DNA of 13,475 bases from Bacteroidaceae bacterium (lineage in GTDB: Bacteria; Bacteroidota; Bacteroidia; Bacteroidales; CHK158-818), in the NCBI GenBank assembly GCA_017467745.1, contig JAFUKV010000159.1:1-13475 (forward strand), given 5' to 3'. Below are positions 6,514 through 12,823 of the stretch, in pieces. Under the pieces are notes generated by a model. It was not told where the DNA came from. It ran no database searches and saw nothing but the letters and a program-made list of their open reading frames with translations. Each line of letters opens with the position of its first letter. The stretch's first letter is position 1. The translations under genes and the position numbers were made by a program.

Positions 6514-7839
6514 TTACTTATCTTCTTTTTCAGAGTCTATTTTATTCAATTTTTCAAGGAAAGGCACAGCTTCTTTTCTTTCTTTGTTTTCTTTTATAAG
6601 GCTCCGCAAATACGCTTTTACCGTATTTGAATCTTTCCATTGTGCGGTGTAATAAAAAGTGTGAGCCCCCAATGCCAGACAATAAAGAATGAACAGCGTT
6701 ATCAATGCTTTAAATTTCAGATTATTTCCCCAACGAGTAAACAGGATGTAAATGCCGTATCCGATTAGAAGGAATACGCCTATTCCGCTTAAATAGAAAT
6801 AGCGGTCGGCCACGATAGAAGCCCGGCTCATGGATATGATGTTTATGGAGAACAGCAAGTTAATAATGAACATCAACGCGGAGAAAATAATAATTTTATT
6901 TCGCCGGCATACGATAATTAGCGGAATAACGATAGCCATTATAATAAATGGATATATCCAGAAATGTGTCGGTAACGGCTCGCCCGGAAGAGAGGGAAAC
7001 GGATACAAGAAACAAAGATTCAAAGGGATTATCGCTTTGGATATGTACTCTACCAAACAGAATGATGCAATAGCCAAACGTTCTATGAAACCGAACTGTT
7101 CGCCGCCTCGACATCCGCTTTGAGAAAGCAAGGTTACTATTCCGAAAAACAAGGCAAGCAACAGGATTGGAAGTTTTTCTATCCATAAATCCTTGCTTCT
7201 TATATTACGACCTATAAACCAGTCTATTGCAATAATCATTAGCGGATAGGTTACGGCTTGCTCTTTCGAGCCGAATGAGGGGAAGAAGCACAGCAGAGCG
7301 ATAAGATAATACCGCGATTTACCTATGTCGACAAATTTGAGATACGAAATTAAGCCTGCAAGAAAGAAAAATGCGTAAAACGGTACTTTCGATGCGCCAA
7401 TCCATGCAATTGATTCTACATTGACGGGATGAATAGCGAATAAAAAAGCCGCTACGAAAGACATGATGTATATGCCTGTGTTTGAAATGTTTTTCTGACG
7501 TCTTAATAAATTCAACAATAAATAATAGACCATTATTACGTTAGCGATATGCGCCAGTAAGCTTGCTCCGTGGAATATTGCCGAGTTGTATCCGAATACA
7601 TCGAATATCGCCATATAAATAAATTGATTGAATGGAGCGTATTGACAATTATAGAAATCTGTCAGTACTCTCCGAATGTTATCGATTCCCCAGCCACCCG
7701 GTGTATATTGGTTTAATAACATCCATTGGTCGTCCCATTCGTACAAAAACTCGTTTGTCCATGTCGGCCAATATACAATAACTGCTGCAATTGCTAATGT
7801 GAGAATCGGTAATGTTGTTGTAAGACGGTGTTCTTTCAT
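6514..7839 (-). CDS. TMTC-like GT-C family membrane protein lacking TPR repeats
   Basis: A 441-residue polytopic inner-membrane protein with roughly nine to eleven hydrophobic segments. The first external loop carries LYEWDDQW (Asp36-Asp37), where GT-C enzymes place their catalytic acidic residues. HPVNVESIAWI (137-147) is the hallmark loop of TMTC-type proteins, a group of lipid-sugar-dependent O-mannosyltransferase relatives. Typical TMTC proteins end in a long TPR array; here only about 45 residues follow the last membrane helix (from WKDSNTVKAYL), so the TPR part is absent. It should use a polyprenyl-phosphate sugar on the periplasmic side, a substrate the GT2 enzyme at 279-1205 could supply. 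It is the first gene behind promoter 7896-7927 with a leader of about 55 nt. Acceptor and sugar are unknown; glycosylation of the locus's lipoproteins is inference. Confidence 0.75.
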   Translation of the reverse strand: MKEHRLTTTLPILTLAIAAVIVYWPTWTNEFLYEWDDQWMLLNQYTPGGWGIDNIRRVLTDFYNCQYAPFNQFIYMAIFDVFGYNSAIFHGASLLAHIANVIMVYYLLLNLLRRQKNISNTGIYIMSFVAAFLFAIHPVNVESIAWIGASKVPFYAFFFLAGLISYLKFVDIGKSRYYLIALLCFFPSFGSKEQAVTYPLMIIAIDWFIGRNIRSKDLWIEKLPILLLALFFGIVTLLSQSGCRGGEQFGFIERLAIASFCLVEYISKAIIPLNLCFLYPFPSLPGEPLPTHFWIYPFIIMAIVIPLIIVCRRNKIIIFSALMFIINLLFSINIISMSRASIVADRYFYLSGIGVFLLIGYGIYILFTRWGNNLKFKALITLFILYCLALGAHTFYYTAQWKDSNTVKAYLRSLIKENKERKEAVPFLEKLNKIDSEKEDK

Positions 7840-7895
7840 AAAGATTGCGTTTTATTATATGTTTGGCATTTAATTTAAATTTATTTCTATTATTA

Positions 7896-7927
7896 CAAAT
7901 ATAGGTATTTTGAATTTTGTTTGCAAA
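7896..7927 (-). promoter_or_regulatory. Bacteroidota promoter for the left operon
   Basis: On the minus strand TTTG (7927-7924) and TATATTTG (7903-7896) are spaced by 20 nt, matching the Bacteroidota -33 TTTG / -7 TAnnTTTG consensus. The -7 box ends about 56 nt upstream of the start at 7839. It should drive the operon from 7839 to beyond the left edge; intergenic gaps there are 6-151 nt, and I saw no second strong promoter within it. Confidence 0.75.
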
Positions 7928-8041
7928 TAAAATATTGAAAAATTTTGATATATTTTTGTGTTATGTGTAATTGATTGATAATAAGTGATTGTTTGCGTAT
8001 TTTTTATGGTAAGATAGTGATTTTTTACTGTTATTTAGATA

Positions 8042-8100
8042 AAAAAAGTTTGATTTTTCTACATGTAATTCAAATTACTGATAAAAAATCAAACTTTTTT
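8042..8100 (-). terminator. Long-stem intrinsic terminator after the 8111-9265 lipoprotein gene
   Basis: Seventeen-base arms AAAAAAGTTTGATTTTT (8042-8058) and AAAAATCAAACTTTTTT (8084-8100) pair perfectly, and the minus-strand transcript continues into U residues. A nested small hairpin GTAATT-CA-AATTAC (8065-8078) fills the loop. It lies 10 nt after the stop codon. The mirror-like A/T flanks mean it may stop transcription in both directions. Confidence 0.8.
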
Positions 8101-9222
8101 TATTTCTTGATTATTTGCAGGTAACTTCAAAAATCAAGGGGTTATCCATTTCCGTTAACGGTTCTGGGCCTATAATCGAGGTGATTTTGTCGATAATTTC
8201 TTTGTGTTCTTTTTTATTTTCTGATTTTAAAAAGTCAAAATAGCTACAAAGCCTGTCCGCTCCCATTTTCATATACAGTTTATTTCCGCGTATGGCGAGT
8301 ACGGACTCGTCGAATGGAATGGGGTTTATATCGTTGTTTAAGACACTAAATACATACGATTTTCCCGTTTCTCTATTGTATATGCAATAATAATAATGAA
8401 TGGAGTTTACGAAGTCAAAAGAAATGAATTTGTCGGAGACCTGAAAATTTCCGGGATCTCGGCTGTACTTGTTCATGTCGGGGTTTCCCAATATGTCATC
8501 ATTCATCGGAATATCGGCGGGTATTTTCAATGGACCGAAATCGATAATAAAAGCCGGTTGCGCTCCATTTATTGTTGCTCGATAGAGCGTATCGTTGTAC
8601 ACCCGTTCCCAATATACTTCGCTGCCGTTTTTGGTTAATTGGTGAGATGAATGGATGTAGCCGGTTATCCTTTCTTCTGTTGGGGATTTGGGTGGAGTGT
8701 CGTAAATTTTTTCTCCGTTTAGGAAAACGTCGGTGTACGAGCCACCGTGACAGGCGTATACGGTGTCGTTTACAGAAACGAAAGAGAGGTAATAGTCTAA
8801 TCCGGTGGGTTTCATCGATAAGAAATTGCCCTCCATGTCGAAATACATTAAGTCTTCTCTATCGGCATCGTATATGATTATCTGGTTGTTGTCGATGTCG
8901 AAATCGTATATTTCCAAATACTCACCCGGCCCTTTGCCTCTGTGAGAAATTTGTGAGATGAATTTACCGTTTTTATCGAACTTCTGCAACGTAGTTCCTT
9001 TGGAATCGATGATATAAAAATTTCCGGCATCGTCTATCAGGAGTTTTTCTATATCTCTGACGATAGAGTCGTTAGACAGACGGATAACCCTAATCGATTC
9101 CGCAAAATCGGAAATGTTGACACTCTCGTTGAGCGACGCTTTTATGCGAGGCAAGTCAGACTCCTGCTCCGTGTTATCCGGAGCGTTGCACCCCGTAATG
9201 ACGGAAACGGACAAGCAAAAAG
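8042..9222. repeat. Tandem duplicated segment, left copy (propeller gene plus terminator)
   Basis: This segment aligns with 9474-10652 at an offset of about 1.43 kb, from the terminator through nearly the whole propeller gene, with long runs identical at DNA level (for example the stretch encoding the SDFAESIRVIRLSNDSIV block and the C-terminal 13 codons). Offset changes by 3 bp in the middle because of a one-codon difference near PPKSPTEE. Weaker similarity continues left of the terminator to about 7970 and 9380. Confidence 0.85.
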
Positions 9223-9265
9223 CGGTGAGAAAGACGACCTTGATTAATAGTTTCTCGCTGTTCAT
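8111..9265 (-). CDS. Six-bladed beta-propeller lipoprotein (copy 3, chimeric signal peptide)
   Basis: A 384-residue lipoprotein with lipobox ITGC (Cys26). From residue 15 on it is a near-duplicate of the 9544-10686 protein: ITGCNAPDNTEQES, the SDFAESIRVIRL block, RGKGPGEY (109-116), ACHGGSYTDVFLNGEKIY, CIYNR and the ending EMDNPLIFEVTCK. Its first 11 residues, MNSEKLLIKVV, instead match the start of the small Cys-rich protein at 10728-11171 (MNSKKLLIKVV), and so do its promoter and 5' leader. The signal peptide is therefore a fusion of two genes' N-termini. It still has a positive n-region, hydrophobic core and lipobox, so it should be exported. It forms a monocistronic unit between promoter 9291-9321 and terminator 8042-8100. 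Ligand unknown. Confidence 0.88.
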   Translation of the reverse strand: MNSEKLLIKVVFLTAFCLSVSVITGCNAPDNTEQESDLPRIKASLNESVNISDFAESIRVIRLSNDSIVRDIEKLLIDDAGNFYIIDSKGTTLQKFDKNGKFISQISHRGKGPGEYLEIYDFDIDNNQIIIYDADREDLMYFDMEGNFLSMKPTGLDYYLSFVSVNDTVYACHGGSYTDVFLNGEKIYDTPPKSPTEERITGYIHSSHQLTKNGSEVYWERVYNDTLYRATINGAQPAFIIDFGPLKIPADIPMNDDILGNPDMNKYSRDPGNFQVSDKFISFDFVNSIHYYYCIYNRETGKSYVFSVLNNDINPIPFDESVLAIRGNKLYMKMGADRLCSYFDFLKSENKKEHKEIIDKITSIIGPEPLTEMDNPLIFEVTCK

Positions 9266-9328
9266 AATTTATGTGTTTTATGGTTTTGTACAAATGTAGG
9301 AATTAAAAACTATTATGCAAATAAATAG
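9233..9328. repeat. Duplicated promoter and 5' coding segment, copy in front of the lipoprotein gene
   Basis: This segment aligns with 11139-11238: the coding block GACGACCTTGATTAATAG and on to the ATG, a variable leader of about 25-28 nt, then ACAAATGTAGGAATTAAA and ATTATGCAAATAAA covering both promoter boxes. It places the promoter and first codons of a small-protein gene directly on a propeller gene. Confidence 0.82.
9291..9321 (-). promoter_or_regulatory. Bacteroidota promoter for the 8111-9265 lipoprotein
   Basis: On the minus strand TTTG (9321-9318) and TACATTTG (9298-9291) are separated by 19 nt, fitting the TTTG / TAnnTTTG consensus. The -7 box ends 25 nt upstream of the ATG at 9265, giving a short leader. 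Sequence is nearly identical to the promoter at 11200-11231. Confidence 0.8.
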
Positions 9329-9473
9329 TCGATTTTTTGTAAAAATATATAGAAATATTAGGAGATTAAACGTGTGTTATGTGCAGAAAGTATTCGATAA
9401 TTGGTAGATGATTGTGTTTTTTTGCGTGGTTTTTTATGATAAAACCATTGTTTTTTTTGTTACTATTTAGATA

Positions 9474-9534
9474 AAAAAAGTTTGATTTTTCTACGCACAA
9501 TTCAAATTGCTAATAAAAAAAATCAAACTTTTTT
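9474..9534 (-). terminator. Long-stem intrinsic terminator after the 9544-10686 lipoprotein gene
   Basis: The same 17-base arms as at 8042-8100 (left 9474-9490, right 9518-9534) pair perfectly and begin 9 nt after the stop codon. The loop again holds a small hairpin, here CAATT-CA-AATTG; relative to the other copy one T-A pair is replaced by C-G, so pairing is kept while the bases change. Confidence 0.8.
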
Positions 9535-10652
9535 ATTTCTTGGTTATTTGCAGGTAACTTCAAAAATCAAGGGGTTATCCATTTCCGTTAACGGTTCTGG
9601 GCCTATAATCGAGGTGATTTTGTCTATAATTTCTTTGTGTTCTTTTTTATTTTCCGATTTTAAAAAGTCAAAATAGCTGCAAAGGTCGTCTACACCCATT
9701 TTCATATACAGTTTGTTTCCGCGTATGGCGAATACTTCTCCGTCAAAAGGAATAGGATTCATATCGTTGTTTAAAAACTTGAATATATACGATTTTCCCG
9801 TTTCTCTATTGTATATGCAATTATAAATAGTAAGGGCGTTTACAAAGTGAAAAGAGATAAATTTGTCGGAAACTTGAAAATTTGAGGGGTCTCGGCTGTA
9901 TTTGTACATGTCGGGGTTTCCCAATATGTCATTATTCATTGGAATGTCAGCAGGTATTTTCAATGGGCCGAAATCTATAATGAAAGCCGGTTGTGCCCCT
10001 TTTGCCGTTACCCGATAAATCGTATCGTTGTACACCCGTTCCCAATATACTTCGTTGCCGTTTTTTGTTAATTGATGGGTAGAATGAATGTAGCCGCTTA
10101 TTCTTTTTTCCGGAGGAGTTCTGGGAGTTTCGTAAATTTTTTCGCCGTTTAGGAAAACGTCGGTGTACGAGCCACCGTGACAGGCATATACGGTGTCGTT
10201 TACAGAAACGAAAGAGAGGTAATAGTCTAATCCGGTCGGTTTCATCGATAAGAAATTACCCTCCATGTCGAAATACATTAAATCGTCTCTATTGGAGTCG
10301 TATATAATAATTTGGTTGTTGTCGATGTCGAAATCGTATATTTCCAAATATTCGCCCGGCCCTTTTCCTCTGCGTGAAATTTGAGAAATGAATTTACCGT
10401 TTTTGTCGAACTTCTGCAACGTGGTTCCTTTAGAATCGATGATATAGAAGTTTCCGGCATCGTCTATCAGGAGTTTTTCTATATCTCTGACGATAGAGTC
10501 GTTAGACAGACGGATAACCCTAATCGATTCCGCAAAATCGGAAATGTTGACACTTTCGTTGAGCGACGCTTTTATGCGAGGCAAGCCGGACTCCTGTTCC
10601 GTATTATCCGGAGTATTGCACCCCGTAATGACGGAGAGGAACAAACAAAAAG
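9474..10652. repeat. Tandem duplicated segment, right copy (propeller gene plus terminator)
   Basis: This is the partner of 8042-9222. Similarity ends in the signal-peptide region, where this copy continues into its own start MKKSINIAF while the left copy switches to the small-protein N-terminus. Confidence 0.85.
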
Positions 10653-10686
10653 CGATACAAAAGGCGATGTTAATACTTTTTTTCAT
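9544..10686 (-). CDS. Six-bladed beta-propeller lipoprotein (copy 4)
   Basis: A 380-residue lipoprotein with lipobox ITGC (Cys23). I place the start at the ATG at 10686 (MKKSINIAFCIAFC), not at the in-frame ATG at 10797: the longer version would add 37 residues without signal-peptide character and overlap the upstream small-protein gene by 70 nt. Domain marks are the SDFAESIRVIRL block, RRGKGPGEY (about 105-113), ACHGGSYTDVFLNGEKIY, WERVYNDTIY, CIYNR and EMDNPLIFEVTCK at the end. It follows the small Cys-rich gene by 41 nt and is closed by terminator 9474-9534, making a clean two-gene unit. It is the intact parent-like version of the 8111-9265 gene. DSI, DTV and DTI triplets fit the Bacteroidota O-glycosylation motif. 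Function beyond an envelope propeller is not evident. Confidence 0.88.
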   Translation of the reverse strand: MKKSINIAFCIAFCLFLSVITGCNTPDNTEQESGLPRIKASLNESVNISDFAESIRVIRLSNDSIVRDIEKLLIDDAGNFYIIDSKGTTLQKFDKNGKFISQISRRGKGPGEYLEIYDFDIDNNQIIIYDSNRDDLMYFDMEGNFLSMKPTGLDYYLSFVSVNDTVYACHGGSYTDVFLNGEKIYETPRTPPEKRISGYIHSTHQLTKNGNEVYWERVYNDTIYRVTAKGAQPAFIIDFGPLKIPADIPMNNDILGNPDMYKYSRDPSNFQVSDKFISFHFVNALTIYNCIYNRETGKSYIFKFLNNDMNPIPFDGEVFAIRGNKLYMKMGVDDLCSYFDFLKSENKKEHKEIIDKITSIIGPEPLTEMDNPLIFEVTCK

Positions 10687-10727
10687 AACATAAAATTTTT
10701 TGTGGGATAAAATACGAGTTACGGATT

Positions 10728-11171
10728 TTAGTCTCCGGACGAAGAACTTCCCCCGAAGTTTCCGCTCACACAATTGGTTTCCCACTCGGCGTTGCAACCT
10801 AAGTTATTTTTGTTAAAATCGCCTTCTGGTTTCACACAAGCGCATCTGCTCCCTTTGTTCTTTCCGTCTTTCCCTCCACTAACAGACACACCTACGCTTC
10901 CGTTCCAACCGCCTCCTCCTAAGTCACATTCATCCATCAACAGAGCCCTTTTCGGATAATCCATGCTGTCTTTGGACACTTTTCCGGGAATATCCGGTTT
11001 TTGATCGCATCTGAAAATTACGCTCGAAGTTGTACCTTGCGCCAAAATAAACTCGCTTAAAGAAGCGTTTTTGATACCGTAGTCATTCATCGCATTGTGT
11101 GTGTTCATGCAGATACCCAGCAGAAAGGCTGATAAGCCGACGACCTTGATTAATAGTTTCTTGCTGTTCAT
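10728..11171 (-). CDS. Small secreted Cys-rich protein, NVEALA-like leader (copy D, Gly/Ser-rich)
   Basis: A 147-residue protein. The N-terminus MNSKKLLIKVV and hydrophobic core (to about residue 22) are followed by NDYGIKNASLSEFILAQGTT, aligning with the leader of the 4345 and 4866 proteins. FILA (41-44) before QGT ends in a small residue and resembles the NVEALA/SPase position. Six mature cysteines: Cys55 (RCDQ), Cys82 (DEC), Cys110/Cys112 (RCAC), Cys126 (LGC) and Cys134 (ETNC). The middle is replaced by a hydrophilic Gly stretch (GGGGWNGSVGVSVSGGKDG), and a Gly/Ser tail GNFGGSSSSGD follows the last cysteine, which the other members lack. It is the first gene of a two-gene unit behind promoter 11200-11231. 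Function unknown; structural, adhesive or toxin-like roles cannot be distinguished. Confidence 0.85.
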   Translation of the reverse strand: MNSKKLLIKVVGLSAFLLGICMNTHNAMNDYGIKNASLSEFILAQGTTSSVIFRCDQKPDIPGKVSKDSMDYPKRALLMDECDLGGGGWNGSVGVSVSGGKDGKNKGSRCACVKPEGDFNKNNLGCNAEWETNCVSGNFGGSSSSGD

Positions 11172-11238
11172 AATCTGAATATTTTTAGTATGTTTTGTAC
11201 AAATGTAGGAATTAAAGAAATATTATGCAAATAAAAAT
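11139..11238. repeat. Duplicated promoter and 5' coding segment, copy in front of the small-protein gene
   Basis: This is the partner of 9233-9328. Here it is in its presumed original place: promoter, leader and first codons of the small Cys-rich protein. Confidence 0.82.
11200..11231 (-). promoter_or_regulatory. Bacteroidota promoter for the small-protein / propeller unit
   Basis: On the minus strand TTTG (11231-11228) and TACATTTG (11207-11200) are separated by 20 nt, a full match to TTTG / TAnnTTTG. The -7 box ends 28 nt upstream of the ATG at 11171. Confidence 0.8.
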
Positions 11239-11701
11239 GAATTTCTTTTACAAAAATATTTGATAGAGCATGAATTTTAGTCCGCTACCGTATATTCTGG
11301 TGGAGTTTTTTTAGTGTATTGTTTTCAGTTTGTCTGTTTCGACCTTTTTTTCTGGTAGATAGATGTTTTTGTTTCTTCTTGATTTATAATACGATAATTT
11401 GATTGTAAAAAGTAACCGGAACAGAATTATTATCAGTATGAAAAATATGTGTACCTTTGTTTTTGCAAACGGGTTCTTTGATATGGCAGAAACGGATTTT
11501 GAGTGTTTTCGGTGCGTTATTGTAGCGGTTTCAGCGACAATAAAAAGCGATAGATTGGTACGGATTTATCTTATAACCGCTCGATGTCCTCATTTTAAGA
11601 AGTCGGAGGGATATTGTTGTCTTGCGCCGAATTTTATTTCACTGAAATCTGCCTAAAATTTCGAGTTCCTGATATTTTGTTTATAACAGAAAGAAAAACG
11701 A
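11232..11701. other. Gene-free divergent intergenic region
   Basis: About 470 bp lie between the minus-strand promoter and menF. An open frame of 85 codons at 11399-11656 has no recognisable protein features and the other plus frames contain stops, so I do not call a gene. The left part is T-rich and low in complexity; the right part (about 11460-11650) is less AT-rich than the left and could be a long menF leader or the worn remains of a lost gene. I saw no tRNA, riboswitch consensus or terminator that I could support. Confidence 0.5.
11452..11459 (+). promoter_or_regulatory. Possible -7 box (TACCTTTG) for the men operon
   Basis: TACCTTTG matches TAnnTTTG on the plus strand, but no TTTG is found 19-21 nt upstream (only TTAT nearby). 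Transcription from here would give a leader of about 235 nt before menF. The call is weak. Confidence 0.35.
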
Positions 11702-12823
11702 ATGAATATAGAGAAGCATAAAGTTTTACCTGTTAGGGATATAATACAATTATGCGTAGAACGTAACGTCTCTTTTTTCGCTTATCGTTTACCGAAAGAA
11801 GCAGCGGTTACGGTAGGAATTCAGACGTCAGATAATAAATACGCCGGTTTCCCGGGTGAAAAGCTGTCGTCCGGATTTGTATTGTCTCCTTTTATGGAGA
11901 GTAAAAGGTGCTCGAATCGTTTTATCAAGGCGGATATATGGCTTTCTGATAAGTCGATTGAAAATTTTTCTATGGAGGAGCTCCGAAAAAACATGCCTGC
12001 GTTTTCAAATATTTTAACCTTTAATGATAGTCGGGATATAGAGGAGTCAGAAGACAGTTACTTGCAGACGGTAGAAAAGTTGGTTACGCGTATGCAAGCG
12101 AATGAATTTCAAAAGGTGGTGTACGCCCGGCAGATTATTCGCCCGAATTGCAACCATGAATCTTTATCCGATATATTCGAAGCGTTGCTTGGTGTCTATC
12201 CAGACGCGTTTGTATCGTTGGCGCATTTAGCGGGCGAGGAAACTTGGATAGGCGCATCTCCCGAAATATTGTTGTCTAACGCGCCTGATAGCGGCTTCAA
12301 GACTATTGCGTTAGCCGGAACGAAACCGGATGATGAAACCGTATGGGGGTGTAAAGAGATAGAAGAGCAGGAGATGGTTCGCCGATATGTAGAGAATGCG
12401 CTGACCGAGCAGAAAATAGCGTTTTGCCAGTCTGATACATATACGCAACCGGCAGGAAATATATCGCATCTATGTACATCGTTTTTTTCGGAACAAGCGT
12501 TACCTCTGTCTCGGATAAACGATGTTGTTTCCGCATTGCATCCTACTCCCGCTGTGTGCGGTTTACCGAAAGAAGAATCTTTACAAGTCATACTTGATTC
12601 CGAGCCGTTCGATCGCCGTTACTATGCCGGATATTTGGGAGCGGTTTCACCGGAGGGCGTACATTTGTTTGTAAATTTGCGTTGTATCCGGCTAAATACG
12701 CAAGGAGCCACCGTATATGTAGGTGGAGGAATCACGAAAGATTCTATTCCTTCTGACGAATGGAAGGAGACTTGCCTTAAAGCGCAAATGTTGTTGCGAA
12801 TTATAGAACGTTGTACGAAATGA
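11702..12823 (+). CDS. menF: Isochorismate synthase MenF
   Basis: A 373-residue chorismate-utilising enzyme that converts chorismate to isochorismate, the entry step of menaquinone synthesis in the cytoplasm. Motifs in order: EFQKVVYARQI with Lys138 and TWIGASPEILL with Glu188. These two have the same 50-residue spacing as the catalytic Lys190/Glu240 pair of E. coli MenF. Then follow TIALAGTKP (201-209), KEIEEQEMVRRYVENAL (218-234), NISHLCTSFF (253-262), LHPTPAVCGLPKEE (279-292), FDRRYYAGYLGAVS (303-316) and YVGGGITKDSIPSDEW (339-354), all typical of the ADC synthase/MenF/EntC fold. The N-terminal part is short, as usual in Bacteroidota. The start ATG at 11702 follows an A-rich stretch (ACAGAAAGAAAAACGA). 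Its stop overlaps the menD start by 4 nt. EntC- or PabB-type identity is unlikely given the menD neighbour. Confidence 0.95.
   Translation: MNIEKHKVLPVRDIIQLCVERNVSFFAYRLPKEAAVTVGIQTSDNKYAGFPGEKLSSGFVLSPFMESKRCSNRFIKADIWLSDKSIENFSMEELRKNMPAFSNILTFNDSRDIEESEDSYLQTVEKLVTRMQANEFQKVVYARQIIRPNCNHESLSDIFEALLGVYPDAFVSLAHLAGEETWIGASPEILLSNAPDSGFKTIALAGTKPDDETVWGCKEIEEQEMVRRYVENALTEQKIAFCQSDTYTQPAGNISHLCTSFFSEQALPLSRINDVVSALHPTPAVCGLPKEESLQVILDSEPFDRRYYAGYLGAVSPEGVHLFVNLRCIRLNTQGATVYVGGGITKDSIPSDEWKETCLKAQMLLRIIERCTK

Noticed and set aside
10687..10797. Upstream extension of the 9544-10686 lipoprotein to an ATG at 10797
   Set aside because: It would add 37 basic, non-signal residues before a perfect lipoprotein signal peptide and overlap the small-protein gene by 70 nt.
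2685..11171. RiPP (lasso, lanthipeptide or radical SAM peptide) cluster
   Set aside because: The window has no radical SAM enzyme, lanthionine synthase, C39 peptidase-ABC transporter or RRE-like protein. The products are over 90 residues with paired cysteines, fitting secreted disulfide proteins better.
11399..11656. 85-codon plus-strand open frame upstream of menF
   Set aside because: There is no recognisable domain, signal or good start context, and it is not clearly distinct from chance in a gap of this size.
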